Of a stretch of DNA of 64,000 bases, positions 25,609 to 35,200 are shown piece by piece. The stretch is from Chitinophaga sp. SYP-B3965. GTDB taxonomy: Bacteria; Bacteroidota; Bacteroidia; Chitinophagales; Chitinophagaceae. Position 1 is the stretch's first letter, and every line of letters begins with the position of its first letter. Below the pieces are notes generated by a model. It worked only from the letters and a program-made list of their open reading frames with translations. It did no database searches and was not told the origin of the DNA. Both the position numbers and the translations under genes were made by a program. The stretch covers positions 930,001 to 994,000 of the forward strand of contig NZ_WJFD01000001.1 in assembly GCF_009647655.1 (NCBI RefSeq), read 5' to 3'.

Positions 25609-26589
25609 TCACACGACAACTTCCACCCCTCTGAACTGATCTGCTTCGGGGTGTCCACCCGGTTTATACCGTTGGGTATCTTTTTCGTACCATGATTTAT
25701 GGCCCTGGATCATCAGGTTATTATGATGGATGAATTCTTTTACTTTCTCGTTATGGATGCCAAAGTGCGGCATATGGTTGCAGAGGTTGATGTATTCGTC
25801 TACATCCGCCTGGTGGATCCTTACGGCTTCTGCAAATGCTTCTTCCCGGGATATTTTATATTCATGCTGCACTACCATGATGATGTTCATAATGTCTTTA
25901 TCTTCTTCTTTCCAGATAGAGAAGTAATCATTACACCAGGCTACGATGCGGCAGGTGAGGTCCGCCAGGCGGCGCATGAGCGGATGATAGATCACTTCCC
26001 TGGGGAAGGTGTATCCTATCACTACTTCCGCAAATGAAACCAGGGGATATACATCTACTGCTTTCATACGGATCTCCATGTATTCGCGGAGGCTGGGGGA
26101 GTGGAGTCTTGCTTTAAAGGGCGCTTCTTCCACCATACCCTGCACATATTCTCCCATGCTGTTGGAAAAGCGGGCCAGCCAGTTAGTGGGCATGAATTGC
26201 GCGAATGAATCCCGCATGGCGGCCAGTTGCCAGAAGATGGCATTTTCTTCTTTCAGGGGTGGTGCACCTATCAGGATATCTTCCACCCGGTGTTTTAATC
26301 GTTTTAACTGGTCAATGGTACAGTGTTCATGGTAATCATCAAAGGCAATGCCCCAGAGGGAATTCATGTTTAAGGGAGTTAGCCTTTCCCGGCTGGCCAA
26401 AGGAAAGAAACGCGCAGTGATATGCCCTAAGCGGGTCTTTTCGTACTTGCGCTTAATGTCTTTAGGTATACAGTCATAGGAATGCAGCAACCAGGTATTG
26501 ATCTCTTCTTCCAGCTCGTCAACATAGGGACTGATCAGATCCGGCCATGGGTAGTGCAAACGTGGACGTTCTTGTAGATCTTGGTGCAT
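25609..26589 (-). CDS. Class I terpene synthase (sesquiterpene/diterpene cyclase type)
   Basis: 326 residues, the normal size of a single-domain bacterial terpene cyclase. Metal-binding motif 1 is GIAFDDYHEH (Asp84, Asp85); motif 2 (NSE triad) is NDYFSIWKE (Asn220, Ser224, Glu228); Arg174, 46 residues before the NSE Asn, sits at the diphosphate-sensor position; the terminal RY pair is Arg307-Tyr308. All catalytic elements are therefore intact. The enzyme should ionise a prenyl diphosphate (farnesyl or geranylgeranyl) and cyclise it in the cytoplasm. Active class I cyclases are known from Chitinophaga. No prenyltransferase, P450 or other tailoring gene lies beside it, so the product may be an unmodified volatile hydrocarbon or alcohol. 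Product cannot be predicted. Confidence 0.93.
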   Translation of the reverse strand: MHQDLQERPRLHYPWPDLISPYVDELEEEINTWLLHSYDCIPKDIKRKYEKTRLGHITARFFPLASRERLTPLNMNSLWGIAFDDYHEHCTIDQLKRLKHRVEDILIGAPPLKEENAIFWQLAAMRDSFAQFMPTNWLARFSNSMGEYVQGMVEEAPFKARLHSPSLREYMEIRMKAVDVYPLVSFAEVVIGYTFPREVIYHPLMRRLADLTCRIVAWCNDYFSIWKEEDKDIMNIIMVVQHEYKISREEAFAEAVRIHQADVDEYINLCNHMPHFGIHNEKVKEFIHHNNLMIQGHKSWYEKDTQRYKPGGHPEADQFRGVEVVV

Positions 26590-26890
26590 TTGACATAGTT
26601 TACGCGTGATGAAATTCTGGCTATAAACTAGATTGGAGAATTAAATTTAGTAAATCCCGGTTAACAATTGCTTAACATTAACATGTGGGCGTTTCAATTG
26701 TTAATACGATGTATATTGAATAAATTAATATAATAGATTGAGGTGCTTAATTCGTTTATATTCATAAATAATAATGATATATTAAACAAGTATGAAATAA
26801 TAATAAAGAAATGTATTTTACTTCGGCAGGAAAGTAAATATTAGTTAATACTACATGTGACGAAAGGACGCACATGAACCACCATATATC
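26590..26890. promoter_or_regulatory. AT-rich divergent intergenic region with inverted repeat
   Basis: This 301-bp AT-rich region separates the divergent terpene synthase and moeA-like genes and holds no gene. TTAACAATTG (26661-26670) and CAATTGTTAA (26695-26704) are perfect 10-bp inverted copies around a 24-bp loop, a possible operator. TATTTTAC at 26814-26821 resembles a -7 box for the plus-strand gene but lacks the final TTTG. Confidence 0.5.
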
Positions 26891-28063
26891 ATGATCAGTG
26901 TCACCGCTGCCATACAGCAAATTGCGGCTTGCCGAACCAGCTGGGGTACAGAGAGTTTACCATTGGAACAAGCTGTGGGCCGTGTATTAGCTGAGCCAAT
27001 AACAGCCGACCGGGATTATCCTCCCTTTAACCGTTCCCTTCGTGATGGATTTGCCATCCGCATCAGTGATTATCTCAGTGCCAAAAAGAAACTCTTTCCC
27101 ATCAGTTCCAGTGAGGAGATCTTGCCGGGTCATGTGATCAGGATCCAGAACGGCGCCATCCTGCCGGCGGAAATGGATGCGGTGATAGGAGCGGAGGATG
27201 TGGAAGAAAAGAACGGAAATGTATCTGTTTCCAATAATCATATCAGGGAGTATCAGCATGTTATCCGGAAAGGAGAGAATGCACGGGCGGGCGATAGCAT
27301 GCTGGAACCGGGCTGCCGTTTGCAGTTTCAGCACCTGGGGCTTTTAGCGTCGCTGGGTATGCAACACATTACCGTTTACCGCCCGCCGAAAGTAGTGATC
27401 ATTTCTATGGGAAGTGAATTACGGGTATCCGGTGCTACGGTGAATGAAGAGCAGTTGCGGGAAACCAACAGTTATACCTTTACCGGTTTACTGGCGCAAT
27501 ATGGCATTCCTGTAACGTCCAGCCTGGTGGTATCGGAAGAGGCTTTTGAACAGGCGGTCACCGATTCGCTGGATGCAGACCTGTTATTGATCAGTGGTGG
27601 TTTAACGACGGTGGATTCCTCGGTACTGCCCAGGATATTGCAGGATTGCGGAGTGGAGCAGGTGTTTTTCAGGGTGCGGGCAATACCCTGCAAGCCGTTC
27701 TGGTTTGGGTATAGTCCTACCAAAACAAGGGTGATGTTATTTCCGAAAAATGTTTTCTCCGTACAGGCAGGCGCCAAGTTATTCCTGGAATCGTATATCC
27801 GTGCCTGCTGGAACCTGCCCATGGTAAAACCATGGCTGCTGCCTTTCCTTGATTACAAAGCGGCGGTGCATACATTAGATGAAATAGTACCTGCTGTACT
27901 AACGAATAAAAATGGTCTAAGAGTCAGAGCAACACCTGCATCCGGTGCCGGAGATATCACTGCGGCGGCCCAGACGGATGGTATTTTTCTGCACAGCACA
28001 GATACAGGAAACCTTGAACCAGGTTCACTCGTTCCCTTTTATCCATGGGTAGATAATTCTTAG
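26891..28063 (+). CDS. MoeA-like protein with degenerate core motifs
   Basis: 390 residues, typical MoeA length and domain order. MoeA inserts molybdenum into adenylylated molybdopterin. Conserved framework: PPFNRSLRDGFAI (residues 44-56; usual form PFDNSAMDGYAV), GAILPAEMDAVIGAEDV, IRKGENARAGD and LGLLASLGMQHITVYRPPKV. Active-site motifs are altered: usual STGDEL is SMGSEL, SGGVSVGDYD is SGGLTTVDSS, PGKP is IPCKP and LPGNP is FPKNV. The start and end are intact, so this is not simple truncation. No other molybdenum-cofactor genes are nearby. It ends immediately next to the convergent PorP stop codon. Probably a diverged paralogue with changed or lost catalysis; a true MoeA should exist elsewhere if the organism makes the cofactor. 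Confidence 0.8.
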   Translation: MISVTAAIQQIAACRTSWGTESLPLEQAVGRVLAEPITADRDYPPFNRSLRDGFAIRISDYLSAKKKLFPISSSEEILPGHVIRIQNGAILPAEMDAVIGAEDVEEKNGNVSVSNNHIREYQHVIRKGENARAGDSMLEPGCRLQFQHLGLLASLGMQHITVYRPPKVVIISMGSELRVSGATVNEEQLRETNSYTFTGLLAQYGIPVTSSLVVSEEAFEQAVTDSLDADLLLISGGLTTVDSSVLPRILQDCGVEQVFFRVRAIPCKPFWFGYSPTKTRVMLFPKNVFSVQAGAKLFLESYIRACWNLPMVKPWLLPFLDYKAAVHTLDEIVPAVLTNKNGLRVRATPASGAGDITAAAQTDGIFLHSTDTGNLEPGSLVPFYPWVDNS

Positions 28064-28984
28064 TTATTTAAACAAACGGATCTTCATACTCAATCCAAAA
28101 TTGCCATCCACATTGGATTTAATACCGGCTGTTTGTGATGTATAAGATGCCTGTACTTCCACGGTGTTCTTGAACTGGAACCCAACACCAGCCGTAAAGC
28201 TTTTGCTGGTATGGTACATGGCAAACAGGCTGGCGAAACCCTTAGCCAGTTTCACATTACCACCGATGTCAATAATACTCTTATAACCTCTTACAGCGCG
28301 GAAAGCTACCATTGGTTCAAAGGAATTGATCTGCTCGTGATTGGTACCTATCTTATAACTCGCTGCAGCATAGAAGGTAGAAGTATTACGCGTTTCCACA
28401 TCGTTCTTATTCTGGAACATGCTCACCATATTAGGCATGGCAGCCTGCAAAGTGAAACGTTCATTCACATACGTTAGTCCGAAATCAGATTCGAAGAAGT
28501 TATCCCGGCTGTTATAGAGCGGAAGGGAGGGATCATCCATATCGCCGATCACTTTGGAAGGGATGGCCCGTTTATTATCCAGCGCCATGGTTAAACCCAG
28601 GTGGAGGTATTCATTCTTTGCTTCATTCAGTGCCACGTGATAAGCATAGGTAACACCCACCCGCGTGCGGTTGAGGATACCTGCCTGGTCATTGAATATC
28701 GTAAGCCCAACGCCCATTTTTTTATCTATCTGGTAGTCTGCCGTGATCAGTTTCGTAACAGGGCCATCCTTTACTTCCGTCCATTGCTTGCGGTAGCTGA
28801 TGTTTACGTTAAGCCCTGTGTCTATCCCCGCCATGGCAGGGTTGCCCAGGAAAGGGTTGAGAAAGTACTGGGAAGCCAGCGGATCCTGCTGGGCATTGCC
28901 ATTACCAAAGTGTTGTGCTTTTGTGATCACTGGTAACAGTGCCGGTAAAAGTATCAGGGAGAGTTTGTAGAAATATGTTTTCAT
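28064..28984 (-). CDS. PorP/SprF family type IX secretion membrane protein
   Basis: 306 residues with signal peptide (MKTYFYKLSLILLPALLPVI). The family opening is clear: DPLASQYFLNPFLGNPAMAG (about residues 35-54), then LNVNISYRKQWTEV, ADYQIDKKMGVGLTIFND and YAYHVAL; the rest alternates as outer-membrane beta-strands to the final LSMKIRLFK. PorP/SprF proteins anchor or help export partners that carry type B C-terminal (gliding-motility CTD) domains. Its partner gene is directly upstream (29006, 21 bp away) with exactly such a domain. It shares no intergenic space with the convergent MoeA-like gene: the two stop codons abut. Confidence 0.93.
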   Translation of the reverse strand: MKTYFYKLSLILLPALLPVITKAQHFGNGNAQQDPLASQYFLNPFLGNPAMAGIDTGLNVNISYRKQWTEVKDGPVTKLITADYQIDKKMGVGLTIFNDQAGILNRTRVGVTYAYHVALNEAKNEYLHLGLTMALDNKRAIPSKVIGDMDDPSLPLYNSRDNFFESDFGLTYVNERFTLQAAMPNMVSMFQNKNDVETRNTSTFYAAASYKIGTNHEQINSFEPMVAFRAVRGYKSIIDIGGNVKLAKGFASLFAMYHTSKSFTAGVGFQFKNTVEVQASYTSQTAGIKSNVDGNFGLSMKIRLFK

Positions 28985-29005
28985 CCGGTATAGGATTTAA
29001 TAGGT

Positions 29006-29680
29006 TTATCTGTTGCGGTCTCTGATCAGGGTAATAGTGCCTTTGAATAAGTTGAGTCCGGCCCCGAAGTCTATCACATAGAAGTAAACACCTTCTGAGA
29101 GTAATTCTCCGCTGGACGTTTTGCCATCCCATTCGTTGCTGTAATTCCGTTTATAATAAACTACACGGCCGGAACGGTCCAGGATGCGTACTTCATTATT
29201 ACCATGCGCGGGGAGGTTGCGGATGATCCATTTGTCGTTCTTCCCATCTCCGTTAGGGGTAACGAGGTTGGTGGCTTCCACGTGGTTAGTCACCTCGTAT
29301 ACGTCTGCTACCACTATCAGGAAAGACTTTTCCAGTGTACCGCCAACGGCATCTGTACATCTTACGCGGATGAAGTAGTTCTCTTTTGTTTCATAGTCAA
29401 ATACCTCCTTGGCCTTCAATGCATTGCCGGTGATGGTGAAGGAGTTATTATCGGTATCATCTGCTCCTTCTGCGAGGGCATAGGTACATACGCCGGATGC
29501 AGGATCTGATGCAAATGAGCCGATCACCTGGCCTATAGCATTGTTCTCATGAATGTGCGTGATATCTAACTGAAGGAGGGTTGGTATCTGGCCTGCCCTT
29601 GCCAGGGTGACCTGTAGTAGTATGGTAAAAGCCATTAATACAAGCACTTGTACCATTTTTTGCGGTAAAAATGTTTTCAT
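29006..29680 (-). CDS. Short cadherin-like protein with gliding-motility (T9SS type B) C-terminal domain
   Basis: 224 residues. A signal peptide (LVLMAFTILLQVTLARAG) is followed by one cadherin-like repeat, about residues 35-135 (ITHIHENNAIGQVIGSFASD, then SFTITGNALKAKEVFDYET). The last 85 residues are the CHU_C/gliding-motility sorting domain: NLVTPNGDGKNDKWIIRNLP, VRILDRSGRVVYYKRNYSNE, WDGKTSSGELLSEGVYFY and a final KGTITLIRDRNR. This directs export by the type IX system and attachment to a SprF/PorP partner, which is the next gene. The usual adhesins of this kind are thousands of residues long; this one has a single repeat and is a minimal version. Confidence 0.92.
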   Translation of the reverse strand: MKTFLPQKMVQVLVLMAFTILLQVTLARAGQIPTLLQLDITHIHENNAIGQVIGSFASDPASGVCTYALAEGADDTDNNSFTITGNALKAKEVFDYETKENYFIRVRCTDAVGGTLEKSFLIVVADVYEVTNHVEATNLVTPNGDGKNDKWIIRNLPAHGNNEVRILDRSGRVVYYKRNYSNEWDGKTSSGELLSEGVYFYVIDFGAGLNLFKGTITLIRDRNR

Positions 29681-29902
29681 CAGGATAGGTTTTTTTGATG
29701 TATAGGGCTGCGAATGGGACCCCTATTCCAGGTGTCCCACGTTTAGGAACAAATATATTAAATATTTATATCAATAAACAAAATAAATATATGTACTGAA
29801 GGCAGAGAGGTGGATTTTATTTTTGAGAATGGCAGTATTTGTTCCTAGAGAGGATATTAATATCTGCTTTTTGTAAAGGATATCTCATAGCAATACCGGC
29901 TC

Positions 29903-32197
29903 TTAGAACGGATACCCAATAGCAATATTCAAGATCAAATTCTCCTTCCGCCAATCCGGGTCTCCAAAGGCGATCTGTTTGAATACCCAGCGTTCTTTTT
30001 CCGGCAGCCAGGGTTTGCGGAGCGGGAAGGCGATATCGAACCGGATCAGGAGGATGGAGGCATCTATCCGGATACCCAGACCGGTACCCACCGCAAGTTC
30101 TTTCAGGAAGCGGTTGGTTTTGAACACCTTCAGTTCCTGTGATGTAGAGTCTGTTTTCCCCAGCCAGATATTACCGGCGTCTACAAAAGCAGCAAATTCT
30201 ACCAGTTTGCCGGGTTTATATCGTAGCTCGGAATTGCCTTCCAGTTTGATATCTCCTGCGGCATTGGCCAGTAACTTGTTTGTGAGAGTACTGGTATCCT
30301 TGAAAGAACCCGGGCCTAAGGTACGGGCGCGGAATGCACGCAAACTATTACTTCCTCCATTAAAGAACTGTTTCACAAAAGGCATGGTGATGGAATTACC
30401 ATAGGCAATACCATAACCGGCAAATAAGCGGTTCACCCAGCGGAAGTTATCGGATAGTTTGAAATAGTGACGGCCGTCTATAGAGAACCGCAGGTACTGA
30501 GAGAAGTCGTTATTGACGATGGTCTTATTTCCTTCCGGCTGTTTTTTAGCAAAGAGGCCTACCAGGTTCCCGGCTATATCCGTATTAAAATAAGCATAGA
30601 AGCTGTGATACTTTTCAGGGGACTGGTTATTATAAGTTAATGTATAATTACTTCCCAGGATGAACTGTTTGGAAATGGATTGTGCCAGTGCCGGGTCCAG
30701 TGCTTTTTGAATCTTGAATTCATCCGATTCGCTGGATGGCAGTACATATGTAATAGCCACCGGGTACAATGCATGATCCAGGAATTTGGTTTGCTTCCAT
30801 ATATAACCGTATTGCAGGTTGAATGCGTTCAGGTTATATAAGTTAGGCCTGCTCAGCATTTCATATCCAATGCTGAACCGTGTTCTGGGTACATAAGGTG
30901 TACGGGGATTGAACCGGATAACAGGGGTGAAGAAGCGTGGCACCGTAAGTGCAACTTCTGCATTGAGGCTATACGCATTCGTTGATACCTGCGTTGTTTT
31001 GCCGCCTACCTGCGTTTCAAATCCTCCTCCGAGTGAGACCTCCAGCAAATTAGCCTTATGTTGAAAGTTCCTGTTCTTAGCAGAAATCTTCAATTGCGAT
31101 CCTACAAAACTGTTGGATTTGGAGGTGCCGGATATTTCTGCCTGTAGCGAACGTTTAGGGTAGGGGGTTAGGAAGAAGCGTGCATAGAGCAGGCTGCTGT
31201 CCCGCGCCGGCCTGAAGTTGCCCCGCACGAATTTGAAGGTGCCCAGGTTCACCAGTCTTTGCAAAGTGATGTTGTGCGAACTTAACCTGTACATACTATC
31301 CCTTTGCAAGAACACCGTTCTGTCAAACACGATCGGTTTAAACAAAGAGTCCGGATCTATGATCGTGAAGTTGTGGTATTGTACGCCCTGGCTGAATTGC
31401 TGTGCGCTGTCTTTTGCCAGGTCATAGTTGGTGAAGAGTTCCACGTTCTTCATGTAATATTGGCGGAGTGCAGTGGGTGGTGTTGTTTTTTTGATGGCGA
31501 GGTAAAGGTCTACCTGTTGTTTTCCCAGTGAACTATCTATGCGTACGAGTAAATAATCAGGCGTGAAGTAATAGAACCCGTTCTCCTTCAGGAAATCATG
31601 GATCCTTTCTCTTTCTTCTACTATTTTATCAAGGCTGTAATTAGCGCCGGGTTTCAATACTGTTTTTCCGGTGGTAAGCATGATGTGATGACCTAACAAA
31701 CCGGTATCTGTATCAAACCGCACGCGGCGGATGGTATATCGTACATCAGGTGTGGCGGTGAAAGTAATGCTTGCTTTCTTTTTGCCTTTGTTTTTTATTT
31801 CGTGTTCAGTTTCTGCATTGAAATAACCATTGTCTTCCAGGTAGCTGGTGAGGATATCATCTGTTCTCTCTACTTTCACCTGGCTCAGCAGCACCGGGGC
31901 TTCTCCCCATTTCTTACGCAGCAGGTAGTTCAATCCTTTTCCTTTAGGTTCATTGCCCAGATTGTACAGCCATAGTTTCATGGGCATGCCCAGGAACTTA
32001 CGATTCGGCAAAGGCCTGATCCGTTCTTCCATGCCGGTTTTAAGTATGCTGTAATCCTTCGGCTTCTTCTTGTCTGCCCACTTTACATCTGCGCCTGTAT
32101 ACAACTTGTCTCCCTCCGGTACTGTACGTGTTGTAGAGCATGCTGCGAGGAACAGGATGCTTATTACAAATGGTATGTATCGTGCTGATCTGATCAT
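29903..32197 (-). CDS. tamL: TamL: TamA-like BamA-family outer membrane lipoprotein
   Basis: 764 residues. The N-terminus MIRSARYIPFVISILFLAAC has a lipobox (Cys20), as in TamL, the Bacteroidota lipoprotein form of TamA; Proteobacterial TamA is not lipidated. POTRA-like segments occupy about residues 90-330 (VERTDDILTSYLEDNGYFNA; RERIHDFLKENGFYYF). The C-terminal half is a BamA-type 16-strand barrel, with the FNGGSNSLRAFRARTLGPG segment (the conserved lid-loop 6 region, RxR) and a final ILNIAIGYPF. The protein inserts or exports envelope components together with TamB, whose gene ends seven bases upstream. Confidence 0.9.
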   Translation of the reverse strand: MIRSARYIPFVISILFLAACSTTRTVPEGDKLYTGADVKWADKKKPKDYSILKTGMEERIRPLPNRKFLGMPMKLWLYNLGNEPKGKGLNYLLRKKWGEAPVLLSQVKVERTDDILTSYLEDNGYFNAETEHEIKNKGKKKASITFTATPDVRYTIRRVRFDTDTGLLGHHIMLTTGKTVLKPGANYSLDKIVEERERIHDFLKENGFYYFTPDYLLVRIDSSLGKQQVDLYLAIKKTTPPTALRQYYMKNVELFTNYDLAKDSAQQFSQGVQYHNFTIIDPDSLFKPIVFDRTVFLQRDSMYRLSSHNITLQRLVNLGTFKFVRGNFRPARDSSLLYARFFLTPYPKRSLQAEISGTSKSNSFVGSQLKISAKNRNFQHKANLLEVSLGGGFETQVGGKTTQVSTNAYSLNAEVALTVPRFFTPVIRFNPRTPYVPRTRFSIGYEMLSRPNLYNLNAFNLQYGYIWKQTKFLDHALYPVAITYVLPSSESDEFKIQKALDPALAQSISKQFILGSNYTLTYNNQSPEKYHSFYAYFNTDIAGNLVGLFAKKQPEGNKTIVNNDFSQYLRFSIDGRHYFKLSDNFRWVNRLFAGYGIAYGNSITMPFVKQFFNGGSNSLRAFRARTLGPGSFKDTSTLTNKLLANAAGDIKLEGNSELRYKPGKLVEFAAFVDAGNIWLGKTDSTSQELKVFKTNRFLKELAVGTGLGIRIDASILLIRFDIAFPLRKPWLPEKERWVFKQIAFGDPDWRKENLILNIAIGYPF

Positions 32198-32204
32198 GAT
32201 GCTA

Positions 32205-35200
32205 TTACTTATTCTCCTTACGGATGCGTTCCGTTTTCTTTTCTTTCGGTGTTTTCTTAAATATTTCCCTGAACTCGTTATAATCCATTACCAGCATAAA
32301 GGTGAGGCCGGTCTCAACGATCTGGCCCTGGATCACGGTTTCCGTGAGGTTGCGCTGATAGGCCCTTACGCGGTAACGGCCATCTTTTGTTAAGGTATAT
32401 TCTGCGGATACATCCCCAATGATGGAGCTGGCATTCTGGTTCTGTGTTTGTGCACCGGAAATACCAATGTTGGATCCCACGCTTACGGTTAAACGATCAC
32501 TGAATAAACGTTTGGATACATCCACTTTTAAATTGGTGCTTTCTGTTCTGCTGCCCTGGTCATTGTAAGCATTTTCACTCTGCATATCGAAGTTCACATC
32601 AAAACCTTTGATGAGGCTGCCCGCAAGGTTGTTCAGCTGCTGGGAAACGATCTTGCTCACACTTTTCCGGGCAATATCTTCTGCAGCACTGCCGCTTTTA
32701 CTATCCAGCCCGTCGAATGGATTTTCAGAGATAAAGCGGTTCAGCACCAGCAATCCCATTACCTGTTTATTCAATTCAGAAGGCACCTGGTTGATCTGTT
32801 TGATGCGGGTATATACCTGTCCATCCAGCGCGCCCTGGTCTTTTTCCGGCATATCCAGTTCAAATCCGATCTCCGGTTTCATCAATTCGCCGGTGATCTT
32901 TAGAAATACTTCTACCGGTACTTTCTGATTGTATCTGCCTCTTGTTGGGTCTGAGCTGCTGATCTGGTCCTGGATCAGATCGCCGGCCACTGCATTTACA
33001 TCATACTTGGCTTTGATATTTACATCCGCACTTAAAGGATCGCCATTCCAGATGATGGTGCTTCCTTTTTCTATTTTGAATTCTCTTTTGATCAGCTGGT
33101 TGAGGGACATGGAGTACTTTCCTTCATTGATCTCATAACGCCCTGTTAAGCTCATTTTGCTGCTGGGGTCCATCGTGAGGTTCAGGGTAGCATTTCCTTT
33201 TACTTCCAGGAAGTCCCCGTTTGTACGGTCTATTACCAGCTTCAGGGTGGATTCAGGTGTTACTTCTATATCTCCGGAGAAGATGATGCCTTTGAGCCGG
33301 GTAGCGGCGATGGTATCTTTCACGCGCAGGGTGGTATCCAGCCATTCGGCAGGATCAAAGAATTCAACGATGCCTTCCCTGCTGGCAATGCCGGGTTCTT
33401 CTTCCGGCAGCATTACCGTTACCTGTGATTTTTCCCGCAGCTTCAGGTTCATTTCTACTCTTGGGAGGTCCAGTGTTCCCCGCACACGGGCACGCACATC
33501 TATGTAGGCAGGGCCATAATAGAATTGATCCGGATCGTTAGGATTGGCGGGGCCTAATGCCATAAAGTTCTCTGCCGTTACATCCAGTTGCAGCTGGAAC
33601 CTGGTGAGGTCTTTCGTTAGTATCTGTCCGTTGATCACTGCTTCATTACCTGAGCTATCCGCAATTACAAATTGATTAAAACGCATGCCTGCATCATCCA
33701 GCACGAGGTCTTCAGACGGTAATTGCAGATAGTTATTGATCATGGTTACGCGGCCTGCTACTTTTTCAAAATGCATCTTGCCGCGTATGATGGGTTTATC
33801 CAGCGTTCCTTTGATCGTTATATTTCCATTTACATCTCCCTTCATCTGGGTCATATTTCCAAACGTGAAAGCTTCTGCGCTTTTCATATTCAGTTTGGCG
33901 ATATCCAGCTGGATGTCCATTACATCTGCATATGTTCCTTTTAAATGCACATCATTTCCATTGCCCTGGATAGTAGCATCCACTTGTACGGCATTTGCTG
34001 CGGTGGTATTGGCGGTGAGTTGCAACTGACCAACAGGTGTGCCCATGGCGGCAAGACTGTCTATCGTCAGTTTACCATCAATCAGCGGATTATCATCCAG
34101 GTTGGTGACGGTGATGCGGCCGTTACTGATCCCTTCCGCCAGTGCGGTATCTTTTTCAATCAGGCTGGTAATGGTGCTTAAGCGGAAATCTTTCAGCTGA
34201 ACCGTAAGGTCCGGCAATTTATAGTTACTGCGTTCAGGCGCTGACGTTGTGATCAGCAAACCCTGTGCACCTTTTTCAATACCAATATCTGCAAATGCAA
34301 CGCCGCCATTGCGGATCAGCATTTTATTATCCCCGCTCACGGCCCATTTCTGTCGGTTTAATACAAGGTCTTTTTTGAGGGAGATCAATAGGCTGTCGTT
34401 GGGCAGGAAATGTACTAAGCCACCTACTTTGTATTTCTCTCTGCCTATCAGCAGATCCCAGTCTACCAGGCCTTTCCGGGCATCTACGGATAACCGTGTG
34501 CTCCGTAAGGGGATCTGTGGATGCCGTAAACGGGCCAGCAATATTTTAGCATCCATGTGTGCGGTATCCACTGTTACATCTGCCATCAGTGTATCTACCA
34601 TAAACGAATCGTACCGCATGGCAGGGATGGTGAAATGTGCATCCAGGAAGCTGCTGTCTGTATTCAGCCGTCCGTATAAGGTGAGTGGTTTATTCAGATC
34701 CAGATCCGGTAATAGTTTGCGTAATGATTTAGGAATAGAGAGGCTGCCATCGAATTGCATCCATTGGCTTTCTCCTTTGGCTACCGGCTGGGTGGCAGTA
34801 GCTTCTATGTGGCGCGTAACAAGCGCACCTGCTGCGGTAGCAAATGTCTGATAGTTGAAATCGCCTGTAGCACTGACGTACCCAAAAGGCCCGGTGAGGC
34901 GAAGCTTTTGGAGACCGTTTTCCACGGTAGCTTTTAAGAGAATGCTGTCCATGGAATACATCTCCTTATCGTCTGATAATTGCAGCTTGTGTATAGCTGC
35001 ATATCCGCTGAGCTTACGCGGGGCAAGATTATCCAGTTGTACATCCAGGCAGGATTTTACGATCAGTGGGTCCGTTGTAAAATGGGTGGCGAACAGATCG
35101 AATTTGTCCAGGTCCATTTTTGCACTGATGGCAGGATGGAGGGAATCCAGTTTGCCGGCCAGTTCAAAAGTGGCTTTCGCGCTGGTATCGTTGATGTTCC

